This document shows positions 45,551 through 54,678 of a DNA stretch of 64,000 bases, piece by piece (position 1 is the stretch's first letter; each line of letters starts with the position of its first letter). The notes beneath the pieces are model-generated. The model saw only the letters and a program-made list of their open reading frames with translations, was not told the origin of the DNA and searched no databases. Source of the DNA: Aquabacter sp. L1I39 (GTDB lineage Bacteria; Pseudomonadota; Alphaproteobacteria; Rhizobiales; Xanthobacteraceae); assembly GCF_017742835.1 (NCBI RefSeq), contig NZ_CP072392.1, forward strand, positions 3,619,695 to 3,683,694. Direction: 5' to 3'. The translations under genes and the position numbers were made by a program.

Positions 45551-46306
45551 TCATTGCCAGGTCAGGACGTCCGCGCCCAAGGCGAGGACGGTCTGGACGA
45601 GGCCAGCGGCGGCGATGGCGACCAATCCGCCCGCCGAAAGGCGCCGCCAGGCCTCGGAACTGATGCGCGTGCTCAGCGCGCGGCCCAGCGCGAAGCCGGC
45701 GCAGGTGGGAAGTCCAAACTGGGCCAGATGGGCAGGAAGGTCTGGGCCGAGGCCACCCAGCATGGCGCGCGCCAGGAGGCTGATCGCATCCACCGCGCCG
45801 AAGAAGACCGCGAGCGTTCCCTTCAGCATCCGTTGGTCGGACCCGCGCGCCAGCAGCCAGGCGGCAATCAGCGGCCCGCCTACCGCGAAGGCCGCGAGCA
45901 GCGCGCCCACCACGCAGGCGATCAGCGCACCGAGGACGGTATGGCGCAGCCAGTGCGGCGGGTGACGGACCATGGCGAGGCAGGCGGCCAGGAACACCGC
46001 CACCGCAACCAGTTGCTTGGCGGTTTCCGCATCAAGTTGGACCGCCAGCAGCGTGCCACCGAGCGCACCGAAGAAGCCCATGACGAGCAGCATGCGCGTG
46101 ATCGGCCAGTCCACCCGTCCATGGTCGCGATCCATCAGCAGGAAGATGGTGAGCACAAGGTCGGCGATCAGGATGAAGACGACGCCTTCGCTCGGTGAGG
46201 GAAAGGCGAACAGGCCCAGCGCCGCGATGAGCGCGAAACCGAAACCGGTCAGGCCGCGAAAGGTCGCGGCCAGGAACGAGATGCCGCCGAACACGAGCAG
46301 GGACAT
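45551..46306 (-). CDS. TauE/SafE family exporter (candidate isethionate exporter)
   Basis: A 251-residue membrane protein with about eight helices, the DUF81/TauE-SafE fold. The first half starts LLVFGGISFLAATFRGLTGF (the family's G-F-G entry) and the second half has the related FAVGGPLIAAWLLARGSD. The start at 46306 follows CTTAGGAGGTGCCGCAGTC, a strong ribosome-binding site. Family members export sulfite, sulfoacetate or isethionate (IsfE). Together with the next two genes the export of isethionate is the simplest reading, but substrate is inferred. Confidence 0.8.
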   Translation of the reverse strand: MSLLVFGGISFLAATFRGLTGFGFALIAALGLFAFPSPSEGVVFILIADLVLTIFLLMDRDHGRVDWPITRMLLVMGFFGALGGTLLAVQLDAETAKQLVAVAVFLAACLAMVRHPPHWLRHTVLGALIACVVGALLAAFAVGGPLIAAWLLARGSDQRMLKGTLAVFFGAVDAISLLARAMLGGLGPDLPAHLAQFGLPTCAGFALGRALSTRISSEAWRRLSAGGLVAIAAAGLVQTVLALGADVLTWQ

Positions 46307-46562
46307 GACTGCGGCACCTCCTAAGGACGCGGTGCCGGGAGCGGACGAGGCGGAAGCAGGGGCGATGGGAACCGTTGCCCTCAAGAAGCCCTCGTCCGGC
46401 GCGCTGCGCCGGCGGATCCTTGCCGCCATTTGGCGGACGGGACCCAGCGGGCATAAGAGCCAGCGACGAGGCAATGACGGGGCCACGCCCCTGCGGAGGC
46501 ACGGGCAGCGCGCGGCCGGAAAGGCTTACAGGAGAGCCGGAGCGGGCCGGCGACGCGGGCCG
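46307..46562 (-). promoter_or_regulatory. Leader region between regulator and exporter-dehydrogenase-aminotransferase genes
   Basis: 256 bases without a convincing gene separate the MocR-type regulator from the exporter. The exporter frame is open further upstream but the strong ribosome-binding site at 46306 argues that this part is non-coding. A promoter, and the site of the MocR regulator, should lie here. I could not identify a clear direct repeat of the TauR type by eye. Confidence 0.45.
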
Positions 46563-48098
46563 TTATAGCTTCCGGCCGCGGCTCACGCGGCCGGCATGGG
46601 CCGGCATGAGCCCCGCCAGCAGCCGCAGGCCCGTTTCGATCCGGTGGGTCGCAATGGCGGTGAAACCCAGGCGGAAGAAACGCCGCGCCTCCTCCGGCCG
46701 GTTGAAGAAGATGTCACCCGGTTCGAGCAGCACGCCATGTTCAACGCGCGCCTGCTCGGCAATGGCGCGCATGTCGGTGCCGGGCGGCGCCTCGATCCAG
46801 AAGCTGGTCGCGCTCGGATCGCGCCGCCAATGGCAGTCGGGCAGGAGTGCCGGCAGCAGGGATTCGATCAGGTCCGCACGGGTCTTCAGCACCTCACCGC
46901 AGCGTTTCAGATGGTGCCGGTAATGGCCGAGCGCGATGAAGGTGGCGAGGCTGCGCTGATTGTTGGAGGGGGGATGGCGCAGCATCAGCCGCCGCAGCAC
47001 CCGCAATTCAGCCACAACCGGCGCGGGCGCCACGATGTAGCCGACCCGCAGACCCGGCGCGAGCGCCTTGGAGAAGCTGCCCACATAGATCACCCGTCCC
47101 GACGGATCGAGGCTCTTCAGGCATGGGATGGCCTGGCCGCCGTCGAAATCCATGTCCGCTTCGTAATCATCCTCCACGATCAGGATGTCGTGGCGCTCGG
47201 CCATGGCCAGCAGGTCGCGTCGGCGCGCCAGAGGCATGACGGCGGTGGTGGGACATTGGTGGCCCACGGTGAGGAACGCCACCTTGCGGCCCGCAAGGCG
47301 GGAGTCCGGCACGACGCCGTGGGCATCCACGGTGAGGTTCACCACGTCCTGCGTGGTCAGGCGCACCATGTTGCGGACATCGGTATAGCCGGGATTTTCC
47401 ACCCCCACCGGGGTGTCGCGCCCCACCAGCAACTGCACCAGCATGGACAGCGCCTGCTGGGAGCCGATGGTCACGATGATCTCGTCGGCACTCGCAATCA
47501 CGCCGCGGCGGGGCAGGACGTGCTGGCGCAACTGGTCCACGAGGTCCGCGTCGTCTTCGTCGATCAGATCGCCGGCCCAGCCGTTGATCTGCCGGACATG
47601 GGAGGCCGCCCGCACGCTCTCGCGCCAATTGTTGCTGGGAAAGAGCGCGGGATCGAACTGGCCGAACAGGAAGGGGTAGGGATAGGACAGCCAATCCCTC
47701 GGCTTGACGATCTGGGGCTGGGCGGACGGGCGCATGGCGAAGCGGGCGGACCAGTCGGCCCCTCCCGCCTTGGGCACCAGGCGCGGCTTGCGGCTGGGCG
47801 GCGAGACCGCGACGAAAATGCCGCATCGCTCGCGCGCCACCAGGAGCCCTTCGTCCACCAGTTGCTGGTAGGCCGCATTCACCGTGTTGCGGCCGATGCC
47901 AAGCAGGCTCGCCAGCTGGCGGGAGGACGGCAAGCGGACATCGACCCCCAGCTGGTTGGTCTCCACCGCATGCACGATGGCGCGCCGAAGCTGGACATGC
48001 AGGTGGGCACCGGTACGGTCCGGCTCCCCGAAAATGCGCTTCCAGCGGAGTTCGTCGTCCACGTCGTTCGCTGCTCCGTCATGACTGTGTCGGGTCAT
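46563..48098 (-). CDS. tauR: MocR-type PLP-binding GntR regulator (TauR-like)
   Basis: A 511-residue chimera: an N-terminal GntR winged helix (residues about 35-100; RLPSSRQLASLLGIGRNTVN) and a type-I aminotransferase-like domain (about 160-500) with the PLP Lys in YVGSFSKALAPGLRVGY. MocR regulators sense amines or PLP adducts; TauR activates taurine genes in Rhodobacter capsulatus. Its place directly before the exporter-dehydrogenase-aminotransferase genes fits TauR. The start ATG 48098 has a poor ribosome-binding site. It lies 67 bases after the importer ATPase gene on the same strand and may belong to that operon. Confidence 0.75.
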   Translation of the reverse strand: MTRHSHDGAANDVDDELRWKRIFGEPDRTGAHLHVQLRRAIVHAVETNQLGVDVRLPSSRQLASLLGIGRNTVNAAYQQLVDEGLLVARERCGIFVAVSPPSRKPRLVPKAGGADWSARFAMRPSAQPQIVKPRDWLSYPYPFLFGQFDPALFPSNNWRESVRAASHVRQINGWAGDLIDEDDADLVDQLRQHVLPRRGVIASADEIIVTIGSQQALSMLVQLLVGRDTPVGVENPGYTDVRNMVRLTTQDVVNLTVDAHGVVPDSRLAGRKVAFLTVGHQCPTTAVMPLARRRDLLAMAERHDILIVEDDYEADMDFDGGQAIPCLKSLDPSGRVIYVGSFSKALAPGLRVGYIVAPAPVVAELRVLRRLMLRHPPSNNQRSLATFIALGHYRHHLKRCGEVLKTRADLIESLLPALLPDCHWRRDPSATSFWIEAPPGTDMRAIAEQARVEHGVLLEPGDIFFNRPEEARRFFRLGFTAIATHRIETGLRLLAGLMPAHAGRVSRGRKL

Positions 48099-48165
48099 GA
48101 GAAGCAAGACCGGTGCCAGCACTGCGCACCCTCCGCAGCCGGGCCGAGAAAGGCCCGGCCGCGCC

Positions 48166-49191
48166 TCAGGCGCAGAGGGTGGCCGGCTGGGCGGAAAAAT
48201 CCGGGGCTTCGATCTCGCCCGCGCGGTGGCAGGACACGAAATGGCGCGGTCCCACCGCGACCGGGAGCGGCGCTTCCGCCCGGCAGCGATCCTCCGCAAA
48301 GGCGCATCGCCCGGCGAAGCGGCAGCCTCTCGGCGGGTCGATGGGGCTCGGCGGCTCACCCCGGACGAGGTAGCGCGCCTTCAGCCGGTCGCGCATCACT
48401 CCGGCCGGAACGGCGGCCGAGATGAGCGACCAGCTATAGGGGTGCCGGGGGGCCGTGAAGAAGCTCGCCGTCGGCCCCTGCTCGATGATCTGGCCGAGAT
48501 ACATGACCGCGATCTCGTCGCACAGATGCTGCACCACGCCGAGATCGTGGGAGATGAAAATATAGGCAATGCCCCGCTCCTCCTGGAGACGGCGCAAAAG
48601 GTTGAGGATCTGCGCCTGGATCGCCACGTCGAGCGCAGAGACCGCCTCGTCGCAGACGATCAGGTCGGGTTCCGTGGCGAGGGCACGGGCGATGCACAGG
48701 CGCTGGCGCTGCCCGCCGGAGAACTGGTGCGGATAGAGAAACGCCGCCTCCGGCGGAAGGCCGACCGAAAGCAGGAGCTGCGCCACCCGCTCCGCCGCGG
48801 CGCGGCGCGAGAGTCCTTCCAGAAGGCGCAGCGGCTCGGCCACCAGCTCGCCCGCCTGACGGCGCGGGTCGAGGGAGGCGAAGGGGTCCTGGAACACCAT
48901 CTGGATGCGGCGGCGCGCCTGACGCAGGCGCCGGCCGCGCAGGGCGAGGAAATCCTCATCATGAAGCACCACCTGGCCGGCCGTGGCGGGCACCAGCCGC
49001 ATCACGCCCTGGGCCGTGGTGGATTTGCCCGAACCCGATTCCCCGACAATGCCGAGGCTGCGGCCCTCCTGGACCTCGAAGCTCACGCCGTCCACCGCGT
49101 GCACCACCCGGCCGCCCGGGGCGGGGAAATGCACCGTCAGGTCGTTGACCTGGAGGACGGGACGCCGACGATCGCTGTCCATCATGCTCAT
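48166..49191 (-). CDS. Dipeptide/oligopeptide-type ABC transporter ATPase (DppF-like)
   Basis: A 341-residue ATPase: Walker A GESGSGKST, Q-loop VFQDPFASLDPR, signature FSGGQRQRLCIARAL, Walker B LIVCDEAVSALD and H-loop FISHDLG. The C-terminal oligo_HPY-type Cys cluster (CRFAGRC, DRCRAEAPL, VSCH) is typical of the Opp/Dpp family and may hold an Fe-S cluster. It pairs with the upstream ATPase, overlapping its stop codon by four bases. Last gene of the importer. Confidence 0.93.
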   Translation of the reverse strand: MSMMDSDRRRPVLQVNDLTVHFPAPGGRVVHAVDGVSFEVQEGRSLGIVGESGSGKSTTAQGVMRLVPATAGQVVLHDEDFLALRGRRLRQARRRIQMVFQDPFASLDPRRQAGELVAEPLRLLEGLSRRAAAERVAQLLLSVGLPPEAAFLYPHQFSGGQRQRLCIARALATEPDLIVCDEAVSALDVAIQAQILNLLRRLQEERGIAYIFISHDLGVVQHLCDEIAVMYLGQIIEQGPTASFFTAPRHPYSWSLISAAVPAGVMRDRLKARYLVRGEPPSPIDPPRGCRFAGRCAFAEDRCRAEAPLPVAVGPRHFVSCHRAGEIEAPDFSAQPATLCA

Positions 49192-50186
49192 GCGGCGGCC
49201 CTTCCCTCGGGATGGCGGCAGGACACCGCATGGTGGGGAGAAATCTCGGAGAGCGGCGGCTGCATCTCCTGGGTGCAGGCCCCCGTGGCGCGCGCGCAGC
49301 GCGGCGCGAAGGTGCAGGACGCCGGCCTCTGCCCCAACGGAGGCACAAGGCCCGGAATCTCCTGAAGCAGGTCAGGCGCGGCGGCCGCCGCCGCCCCAAG
49401 CCTGAGATGCGGAGAGCAGGCCATCAGCCCGCGCGTATAGGGGTGGCGCGGCGCGCGCATGACCTCCTGGGTCGGCCCCTGCTCGACGCACCGCCCGGCA
49501 TAGAGCACCGCGACCGTCTCGGTGATGTCCGCCACCGCGCCGAGATCGTGGGTGATGAGAACGATGGCGGTTCCCATTTCCTGCTGCAGGTCCTTCAACA
49601 GGTCGAAGACCTGCGCCTGCACCGTCACATCGAGCGCGGTGGTGGGTTCGTCCGCGATCAGGAGCTTGGGCCGGCAGGCCAGCGCCATGGCGATCATGAC
49701 GCGTTGGCGCATGCCGCCCGACAAAGCGTGGGGATAGGCATGGAGCCGTTGCTCGGCGGCCGGAATCTGAACCGCCTTCAGCATGGCAAGCGCCCGCTCC
49801 ATGGCCGCCTTGCGGCCCAGCCCCTGGTGCAGCCGCAGCGCCTCGCAGATCTGGTCGCCCACGGTGAAGACCGGGTTCAGGGCCGTCATGGGCTCCTGGA
49901 AGATCATGGACATGGCGTTGCCGCGCAAGGCGCGCAGGCGCCCGGGCGCGACCTTCGCCACGTCTTCGCCATCCAGCAGGATGGCCCCCGATTCGAGAGC
50001 GAACCCTTCGGGCAGCAGGCCCATGATGGCCAGGGCCGTCATGCTCTTTCCGCACCCGGATTCCCCCACAAGGGCGATGGTGCGGCCACGGTCGAGGTCG
50101 AAGGAGAGGCGCTCCAGGACAGGAACCGGACCGGACGGCCGCTTCAGCAGGACCGTGAGGTCGCGGACGGACAGGATGGGGCTCAT
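49188..50186 (-). CDS. Dipeptide/oligopeptide-type ABC transporter ATPase (DppD-like)
   Basis: A 332-residue ATPase with Walker [11 protein letters not shown]-loop [11 protein letters not shown], signature [15 protein letters not shown], Walker [13 protein letters not shown] and a C-terminal Cys cluster ([20 protein letters not shown]). ATG 50186 is preceded by AGGAAGCGTTGAC and lies one base after the permease stop. With the next gene it forms the heterodimeric motor of the importer. Confidence 0.93.
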   Translation of the reverse strand: MSPILSVRDLTVLLKRPSGPVPVLERLSFDLDRGRTIALVGESGCGKSMTALAIMGLLPEGFALESGAILLDGEDVAKVAPGRLRALRGNAMSMIFQEPMTALNPVFTVGDQICEALRLHQGLGRKAAMERALAMLKAVQIPAAEQRLHAYPHALSGGMRQRVMIAMALACRPKLLIADEPTTALDVTVQAQVFDLLKDLQQEMGTAIVLITHDLGAVADITETVAVLYAGRCVEQGPTQEVMRAPRHPYTRGLMACSPHLRLGAAAAAAPDLLQEIPGLVPPLGQRPASCTFAPRCARATGACTQEMQPPLSEISPHHAVSCRHPEGRAAA

Positions 50187-50187
50187 G

Positions 50188-51084
50188 TCAACGCTTCCTG
50201 AGGCGGGGATTGATGGCGTCGTTGAAGGCGTCGCCCACGAGGCTGGTACCGAGAACCGCGAGGAAGATGGCGCCGCCGGGAAACAGCACCGTCCACCAGG
50301 CATCGAGCGCATAGGCCCGGTTCTGTCCCAGCATGAGGCCCCAGCTCATGACATTGGGGTCGCCAAGGCCGAGGAAGCTCAGGGCGCCTTCGAACAGGAT
50401 CGCGGTGCCCACCGCGAGGGTGGCGGAAACAATGATCGGCGGCGCCGCATTGGGCAGGACCACGCGCAGGATGAGATAGGCCGGCGTGGCGCCGCACGCC
50501 CGCGCCGCCTTGACGAATTCCAGCCCGCGCAAGCGCAGGAATTCGGCGCGCGCGAGCCGCGCGGTAGGTGGCCAGGAGACGATGCCGATGGCGATGGTGG
50601 TGACCGTGAGATGCTGGCCGAACAGGGTCACCAGAACCATGGCGAACAACAGCGTCGGCAAGGTCTGGAAGAATTCGGTGACCTTCATGAGCAAGGTGTC
50701 GGCCGCGCCGCCGAAGAACCCCGCGATCGAGCCGAAGGCGACGCCGATGACCACCGTAATCAGGGCGGAGGTGAACCCGACCGCGAGGCTCGCCCGACCG
50801 CCCTGGAGCAGCCCGGCGAGGATGTCGCGACCGAGATAGTCGGTTCCGAGCACCGGGTCCTCGCCCGGCGGCTGGAACGGCATCCCGGCAATATCGAGCG
50901 CGTCCACGCCATAAAGCTGCGGGCCGGCCAGGGCCGCGACCACCAGCGCGGTCAGGATCAGCAGGCCGGCAAGCCCGATGGGATTGGCCAGGAACAGGCG
51001 AAAGGCGGTGGCCCCCGGCGAGGCGACGGTGCGCGGCGCGGCGGACGGCGCGGCTGTGGGGGCGCGTGTCTCGATGGCGGTCAT
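50188..51084 (-). CDS. Dipeptide/oligopeptide-type ABC transporter permease (DppC-like)
   Basis: A 298-residue inner-membrane permease with an N-terminal OppC_N-type helix (residues 28-55), the conserved VLGTDYLGRDILAGLLQGGR loop, five further helices and the EAA loop VKAARACGATPAYLILRVVL. It overlaps the DppB-like gene by four bases. The N-terminus is a Pro/Ala-rich cytoplasmic extension. Confidence 0.93.
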   Translation of the reverse strand: MTAIETRAPTAAPSAAPRTVASPGATAFRLFLANPIGLAGLLILTALVVAALAGPQLYGVDALDIAGMPFQPPGEDPVLGTDYLGRDILAGLLQGGRASLAVGFTSALITVVIGVAFGSIAGFFGGAADTLLMKVTEFFQTLPTLLFAMVLVTLFGQHLTVTTIAIGIVSWPPTARLARAEFLRLRGLEFVKAARACGATPAYLILRVVLPNAAPPIIVSATLAVGTAILFEGALSFLGLGDPNVMSWGLMLGQNRAYALDAWWTVLFPGGAIFLAVLGTSLVGDAFNDAINPRLRKR

Positions 51085-52076
51085 GCAGCCCTCCCGGTCC
51101 GGATGCGGGGATCGATCAGTCGGTAGATGACATCGGTCAGCAGGTTCACCAGGACCACCAGAAGCGCCGAGAAGAACAGGATGCCGAGCAGGGTCGGATA
51201 ATCCCGCCGCAGGATGGAATCGAACACCAGCCGTCCAAGACCCGGCCAGGAAAACACCGTCTCCACGAGGACCGCCCCGGCGAACATCTGGCCGAACTGC
51301 ATCCCGACCATGGTCACGAGGGGGATCAGGGCGTTGCGCAACGCATGCTTGCCCATGACCACCCGTTCCGGCAGTCCCTTGGCCCGCGCCGTGCGCACAT
51401 AGTCGGCATGCAGCGCGTCAATCATGCTCGCCCGCATCAGGCGGCTGTATTGGGCGATATAGACGATGGCCAGGGTGACCGTCGGCAGGACCAGATGGCT
51501 CAGCACGTCGAGCACATAAGCCAGCCCGGTATGACGCGCGGCGGGGTCATCCATGCCGGCCACGGGAAGGACCGGCCAGAGGGAGGAAAACAGGACCAGC
51601 AGCATGAGGCCGGTCCAGAACACGGGCGCGGCATGGGCGGCGGTTGAGCCCACCGACACCGCGCGGCTCAGGGCGCCATTGGGCTTGCGGGCCGCGAGCG
51701 CCCCAAGCCCGCCCCCGACCACAACCGCGACAAACAAGGCGGAGACCACCAGCAGCAGGGTCGCCGGCAGTCGGTTCAGGATCAGCCCCGTCACCGGCTG
51801 GTTGAAGTAGAAGGAATAGCCCAGGTCCCCCTGGGCCACCTTCCCGAGATAGGTGAGAAGCTGCTCCGGAAGGGAGCGGTCGAGGCCATATTGCGCGCGG
51901 ATCTGCGCCAGCACCTCGGGGGAGGCGCCGCCCATCTCCCCGGCGATCACCTGCGCCGGATCTCCCGGCGCAGTCTGGATCAGCAGGAAGTTGAGCACCA
52001 CCACGGTCGCCAGGAGGCCGACAATGTTGAGCGCCTGTCGCGCGGCTCGCCCGAGGAATGCCGACGCCCTCGTCAT
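51081..52076 (-). CDS. Dipeptide/oligopeptide-type ABC transporter permease (DppB-like)
   Basis: A 331-residue permease with six helices. The periplasmic loop after helix one contains APGDPAQVIAG and LAQIRAQYGLDRSLPEQLL, typical of DppB/GsiC, and the EAA loop is VRTARAKGLPERVVMGKHAL. Its ATG overlaps the binding-protein stop codon by four bases. It forms the membrane channel with the DppC-like subunit. Confidence 0.93.
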   Translation of the reverse strand: MTRASAFLGRAARQALNIVGLLATVVVLNFLLIQTAPGDPAQVIAGEMGGASPEVLAQIRAQYGLDRSLPEQLLTYLGKVAQGDLGYSFYFNQPVTGLILNRLPATLLLVVSALFVAVVVGGGLGALAARKPNGALSRAVSVGSTAAHAAPVFWTGLMLLVLFSSLWPVLPVAGMDDPAARHTGLAYVLDVLSHLVLPTVTLAIVYIAQYSRLMRASMIDALHADYVRTARAKGLPERVVMGKHALRNALIPLVTMVGMQFGQMFAGAVLVETVFSWPGLGRLVFDSILRRDYPTLLGILFFSALLVVLVNLLTDVIYRLIDPRIRTGRAA

Positions 52077-53659
52077 TTCGCCGCCCCGGAGGACCAGGAG
52101 ACTTCGTCGAGCGGGGACAGCACGCCCCAGATCGAATCCGGCAGGCCCGTCAGACGTTGATCATAGGCGGTGCGATAGGGGGTCACGTTGATGAAGGTGA
52201 TCGGAACCTCATCGGCGACGATCTTCTGGAACTCGCTATAGAGCGCCTTGCGCTTGGTGGGATCACCTTCGATCGCGGCCGCATCGAGAAGCTCGTCCAC
52301 GCGCTTGTTGCTGTATTGCTGCGTGTTGGACCAGATGACGCCCTTCCGGATGTTGCTGCTGAGATAGGTGCGCGCCACGCCGATGACGGGGTCGGCCCAG
52401 TTGAACACCGAGTCCATGGTCAGGTCGAAATCGAAGTTCGCGACCCGCTGCGCCCAGGTGGCGAAGTCGGGCGCCGCGCGCACTTCCAGGGTCACGCCGA
52501 TGCGCTTGAAGGCGGAGCGCAGATATTCGGCGACGTTGCGCTGCTGCTCGTTCTGGTTCGGAATATAGTCGATGGTCAGGGTCAGGCGCGTGCCGTCGGC
52601 GCCCTTCTTGAGGCCCGCCTCGTCCAGCAGCTGCTCCGCCTTCTTCAGGTCGAGCTTGTACTGCTCCAGATTGGGCTCAAACAGGGGCGAGCTTGGAACG
52701 ATGGGGCCGGTCGCCGGGGTCGCGGTGCCGCCCATCAGCTTCTGGGTGATGAAATCCCGGTTCACCGCATAGGCCAAGGCCTTGCGCACCCGCACATCGT
52801 CCAGCGGCTTCTTGCCGGTGTTGAAGGCCAGCCAGTTGAGCGGGCCGATGCCCTCATATCCCTTGGTCGTGATCCCGACGCCCGCAGCGCCCGTCAGGCG
52901 CTTCACGTCGAGGACGCCGGTGAGGAAGGGCAGCATGCCCACTTCGTGCCGCTCGGTCGCGATCACCAGGCTGTTCATGTCCGGCAGGATGCGGAACACG
53001 ATCCGCTCCAGCTTGGGGCGGCCGGGCAGGAAGAACTTGTCGAACCGCTCCAGCTCGATGGTCTCGCCCTGCTTGTAGGACACGAGCTTGAACGGCCCGG
53101 AGCCCACGGGCGCAAGGTTTGCCGGATGGGTGCGGATGTCCTGCCCGTCGCCATAGACGTGCTTCGGCAGGATCGGCATCAGCGCCGGAGACATGGCGAG
53201 CAGCAAAGCGGGGTGCGGACGCGAAAGGCGCAGCACCACCGTATGGGCGTCTGGCGTCTCGATGCTCTCCACCGGCGCCAGCATGGTCTGGAAGGGGTGG
53301 TTCTTCTTGATGACGTCGATGGAGAAGGCCACGTCGGCGGAGGTGACGGGCTGGCCGTCGTGGAACACCGCCGTCTTCACCAGATGCAGGGTCACCGACC
53401 GGCCATCCGGCGAAACCTCCCAGGATTCAGCAAGATAGGGCTGGGGATTCCACTTGTCGTCATAGCGCAGAGGGCTGGCGAACAATTGGGTGGAGATCAT
53501 GCCCGTCGCGAGCCCGGACTGCACCGCGCCGTTGAAGTGGCGTGCGACCTGCGTGGTTCCGATCACCAGCGGAGCCATGGTCTCGGCGCGGACGGGCGCG
53601 GCGAGCGCCATGAGGCAGGAGACGCCTGCGGCGATGAATGCGCGTTTGGTCAGTTGCAT
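52073..53659 (-). CDS. Extracellular solute-binding protein, family 5
   Basis: A 528-residue periplasmic binding protein (SBP_bac_5). A signal peptide (TKRAFIAAGVSCLMALAAPV, cleavage near VRA-ET) is followed by the family segments YLAESWEVSPDGRSVTLHL, FHDGQPVTSADVAFSI and DDVRVRKALAYAVNRD. ATG 53659 has CCGGAGACCATCCCCG upstream; it lies inside the last codons of the CobW-family gene (10-base overlap). These proteins bind peptides but also many non-peptide ligands, so ligand is unknown. Confidence 0.92.
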   Translation of the reverse strand: MQLTKRAFIAAGVSCLMALAAPVRAETMAPLVIGTTQVARHFNGAVQSGLATGMISTQLFASPLRYDDKWNPQPYLAESWEVSPDGRSVTLHLVKTAVFHDGQPVTSADVAFSIDVIKKNHPFQTMLAPVESIETPDAHTVVLRLSRPHPALLLAMSPALMPILPKHVYGDGQDIRTHPANLAPVGSGPFKLVSYKQGETIELERFDKFFLPGRPKLERIVFRILPDMNSLVIATERHEVGMLPFLTGVLDVKRLTGAAGVGITTKGYEGIGPLNWLAFNTGKKPLDDVRVRKALAYAVNRDFITQKLMGGTATPATGPIVPSSPLFEPNLEQYKLDLKKAEQLLDEAGLKKGADGTRLTLTIDYIPNQNEQQRNVAEYLRSAFKRIGVTLEVRAAPDFATWAQRVANFDFDLTMDSVFNWADPVIGVARTYLSSNIRKGVIWSNTQQYSNKRVDELLDAAAIEGDPTKRKALYSEFQKIVADEVPITFINVTPYRTAYDQRLTGLPDSIWGVLSPLDEVSWSSGAAK

Positions 53660-54678
53660 CGGGGATGGTCTCCGGTGACGTTGCAGGGCGGGGCAGGCGT
53701 AAGGCAAGCGGGGATCGGGAGGGGGACGGGGAGAAGGGCGAGATCGAGCAGGTCCGCCAGCGCGCGGTCGGCGGGCCCATCGCCCGACGCGATACCCACC
53801 AGAGCGATCTCGCCCGGCGGCACTGCATCACCTTGCAACGGCGTCATTGTCCAGCGCCGTCCCACCATCTGCAGAATATGAGGCGTGGCGTGCGGACCCA
53901 GGCGCACCCACCCCTTCAGGCGCAGCAGGTCCGCCGGCGCGCGGTTCAGCGCCGCGCGCAACGCGTTGGGCTCGAACGCGCCGGCGCGTTCATACAGGAT
54001 GCGGCCGAAGCGCGTCTCGTGGCTTGCGGGGGAAGAGGCGCGGAAGCGCGAACGTCGCTCATCGAGCCCCGGCGCCACAATCTGTGCCGGAATCCGGGCG
54101 TCCACCGCCTCCAGCACCGGGCAGCGCGGCGCGAGCCCCTCCAGCGCGGCCCGCGCCTGCGCCCGCCCTGCATCATCCATCCGGTCGCATTTGTTGAGGA
54201 TCAGGATGTCTGCGGCCTGTACCTGCCGCAGCACGGTGTCGCCGATGCGCGGATCGCGCAATTGGGACGCGACGCTCTCCGCGTCCACCACCACGAGGAT
54301 CGCGCTCAGGACCAGATCCGGCTCCACCAGCGCAATGTCCGCAATGGCGCTGGGATCGCCGACGCCGCTCGCTTCGATGAGGATGTGATCGAACCCTTCC
54401 GGCTCCGCCAGCACCCGCGCCAGCGTCGTCAGGAACCCTTCTCCGAGGCTGCAGCAGATACAGCCATTGGTCAGGCGCAGGGTTTGGCCGTCATGGCTGG
54501 CGATCAGGCCGGCATCCACATTGACCGCGCCGAAATCGTTCACCAGCACCGCGTAACGGCGCTCTCCGCCGGCGAGGAGGTGATTGACCAGGGTCGTCTT
54601 GCCGGCCCCCAGAAAGCCCCCGATGACGGTGAGGGGCTGGGGTTGGCGCGGGCGGGACGGGCGGGACGGGCGCCTCAT
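53650..54678 (-). CDS. COG0523/CobW-family G3E GTPase
   Basis: A 342-residue metal-trafficking GTPase. Walker A GGFLGAGKTT spans residues 20-29, the metal-binding CICC is Cys73-Cys75-Cys76 in TNGCICCSLGEG, the switch segment is LIEASGVGDPSAI and the specificity motif NKCD. A CobW_C domain fills the C-terminus. Its ATG overlaps the amidohydrolase stop codon (ATGA), a strong hint that it supplies or inserts metal for that enzyme. Zinc or nickel/cobalt are possible; the internal His-rich loop seen in some members is absent. Confidence 0.9.
   Translation of the reverse strand: MRRPSRPSRPRQPQPLTVIGGFLGAGKTTLVNHLLAGGERRYAVLVNDFGAVNVDAGLIASHDGQTLRLTNGCICCSLGEGFLTTLARVLAEPEGFDHILIEASGVGDPSAIADIALVEPDLVLSAILVVVDAESVASQLRDPRIGDTVLRQVQAADILILNKCDRMDDAGRAQARAALEGLAPRCPVLEAVDARIPAQIVAPGLDERRSRFRASSPASHETRFGRILYERAGAFEPNALRAALNRAPADLLRLKGWVRLGPHATPHILQMVGRRWTMTPLQGDAVPPGEIALVGIASGDGPADRALADLLDLALLPVPLPIPACLTPAPPCNVTGDHPRCN

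Noticed and set aside
46307..46486. 60-residue N-terminal extension of the TauE/SafE exporter
   Set aside because: The frame is open, but a strong ribosome-binding site (AGGAGGTG) sits before ATG 46306, where the first transmembrane helix begins.
46596..48425. Very long open frame on the plus strand opposite the MocR regulator
   Set aside because: His/Arg/Gly-rich composition typical of the antisense frame of high-GC genes; the minus strand encodes a full MocR protein with all motifs.
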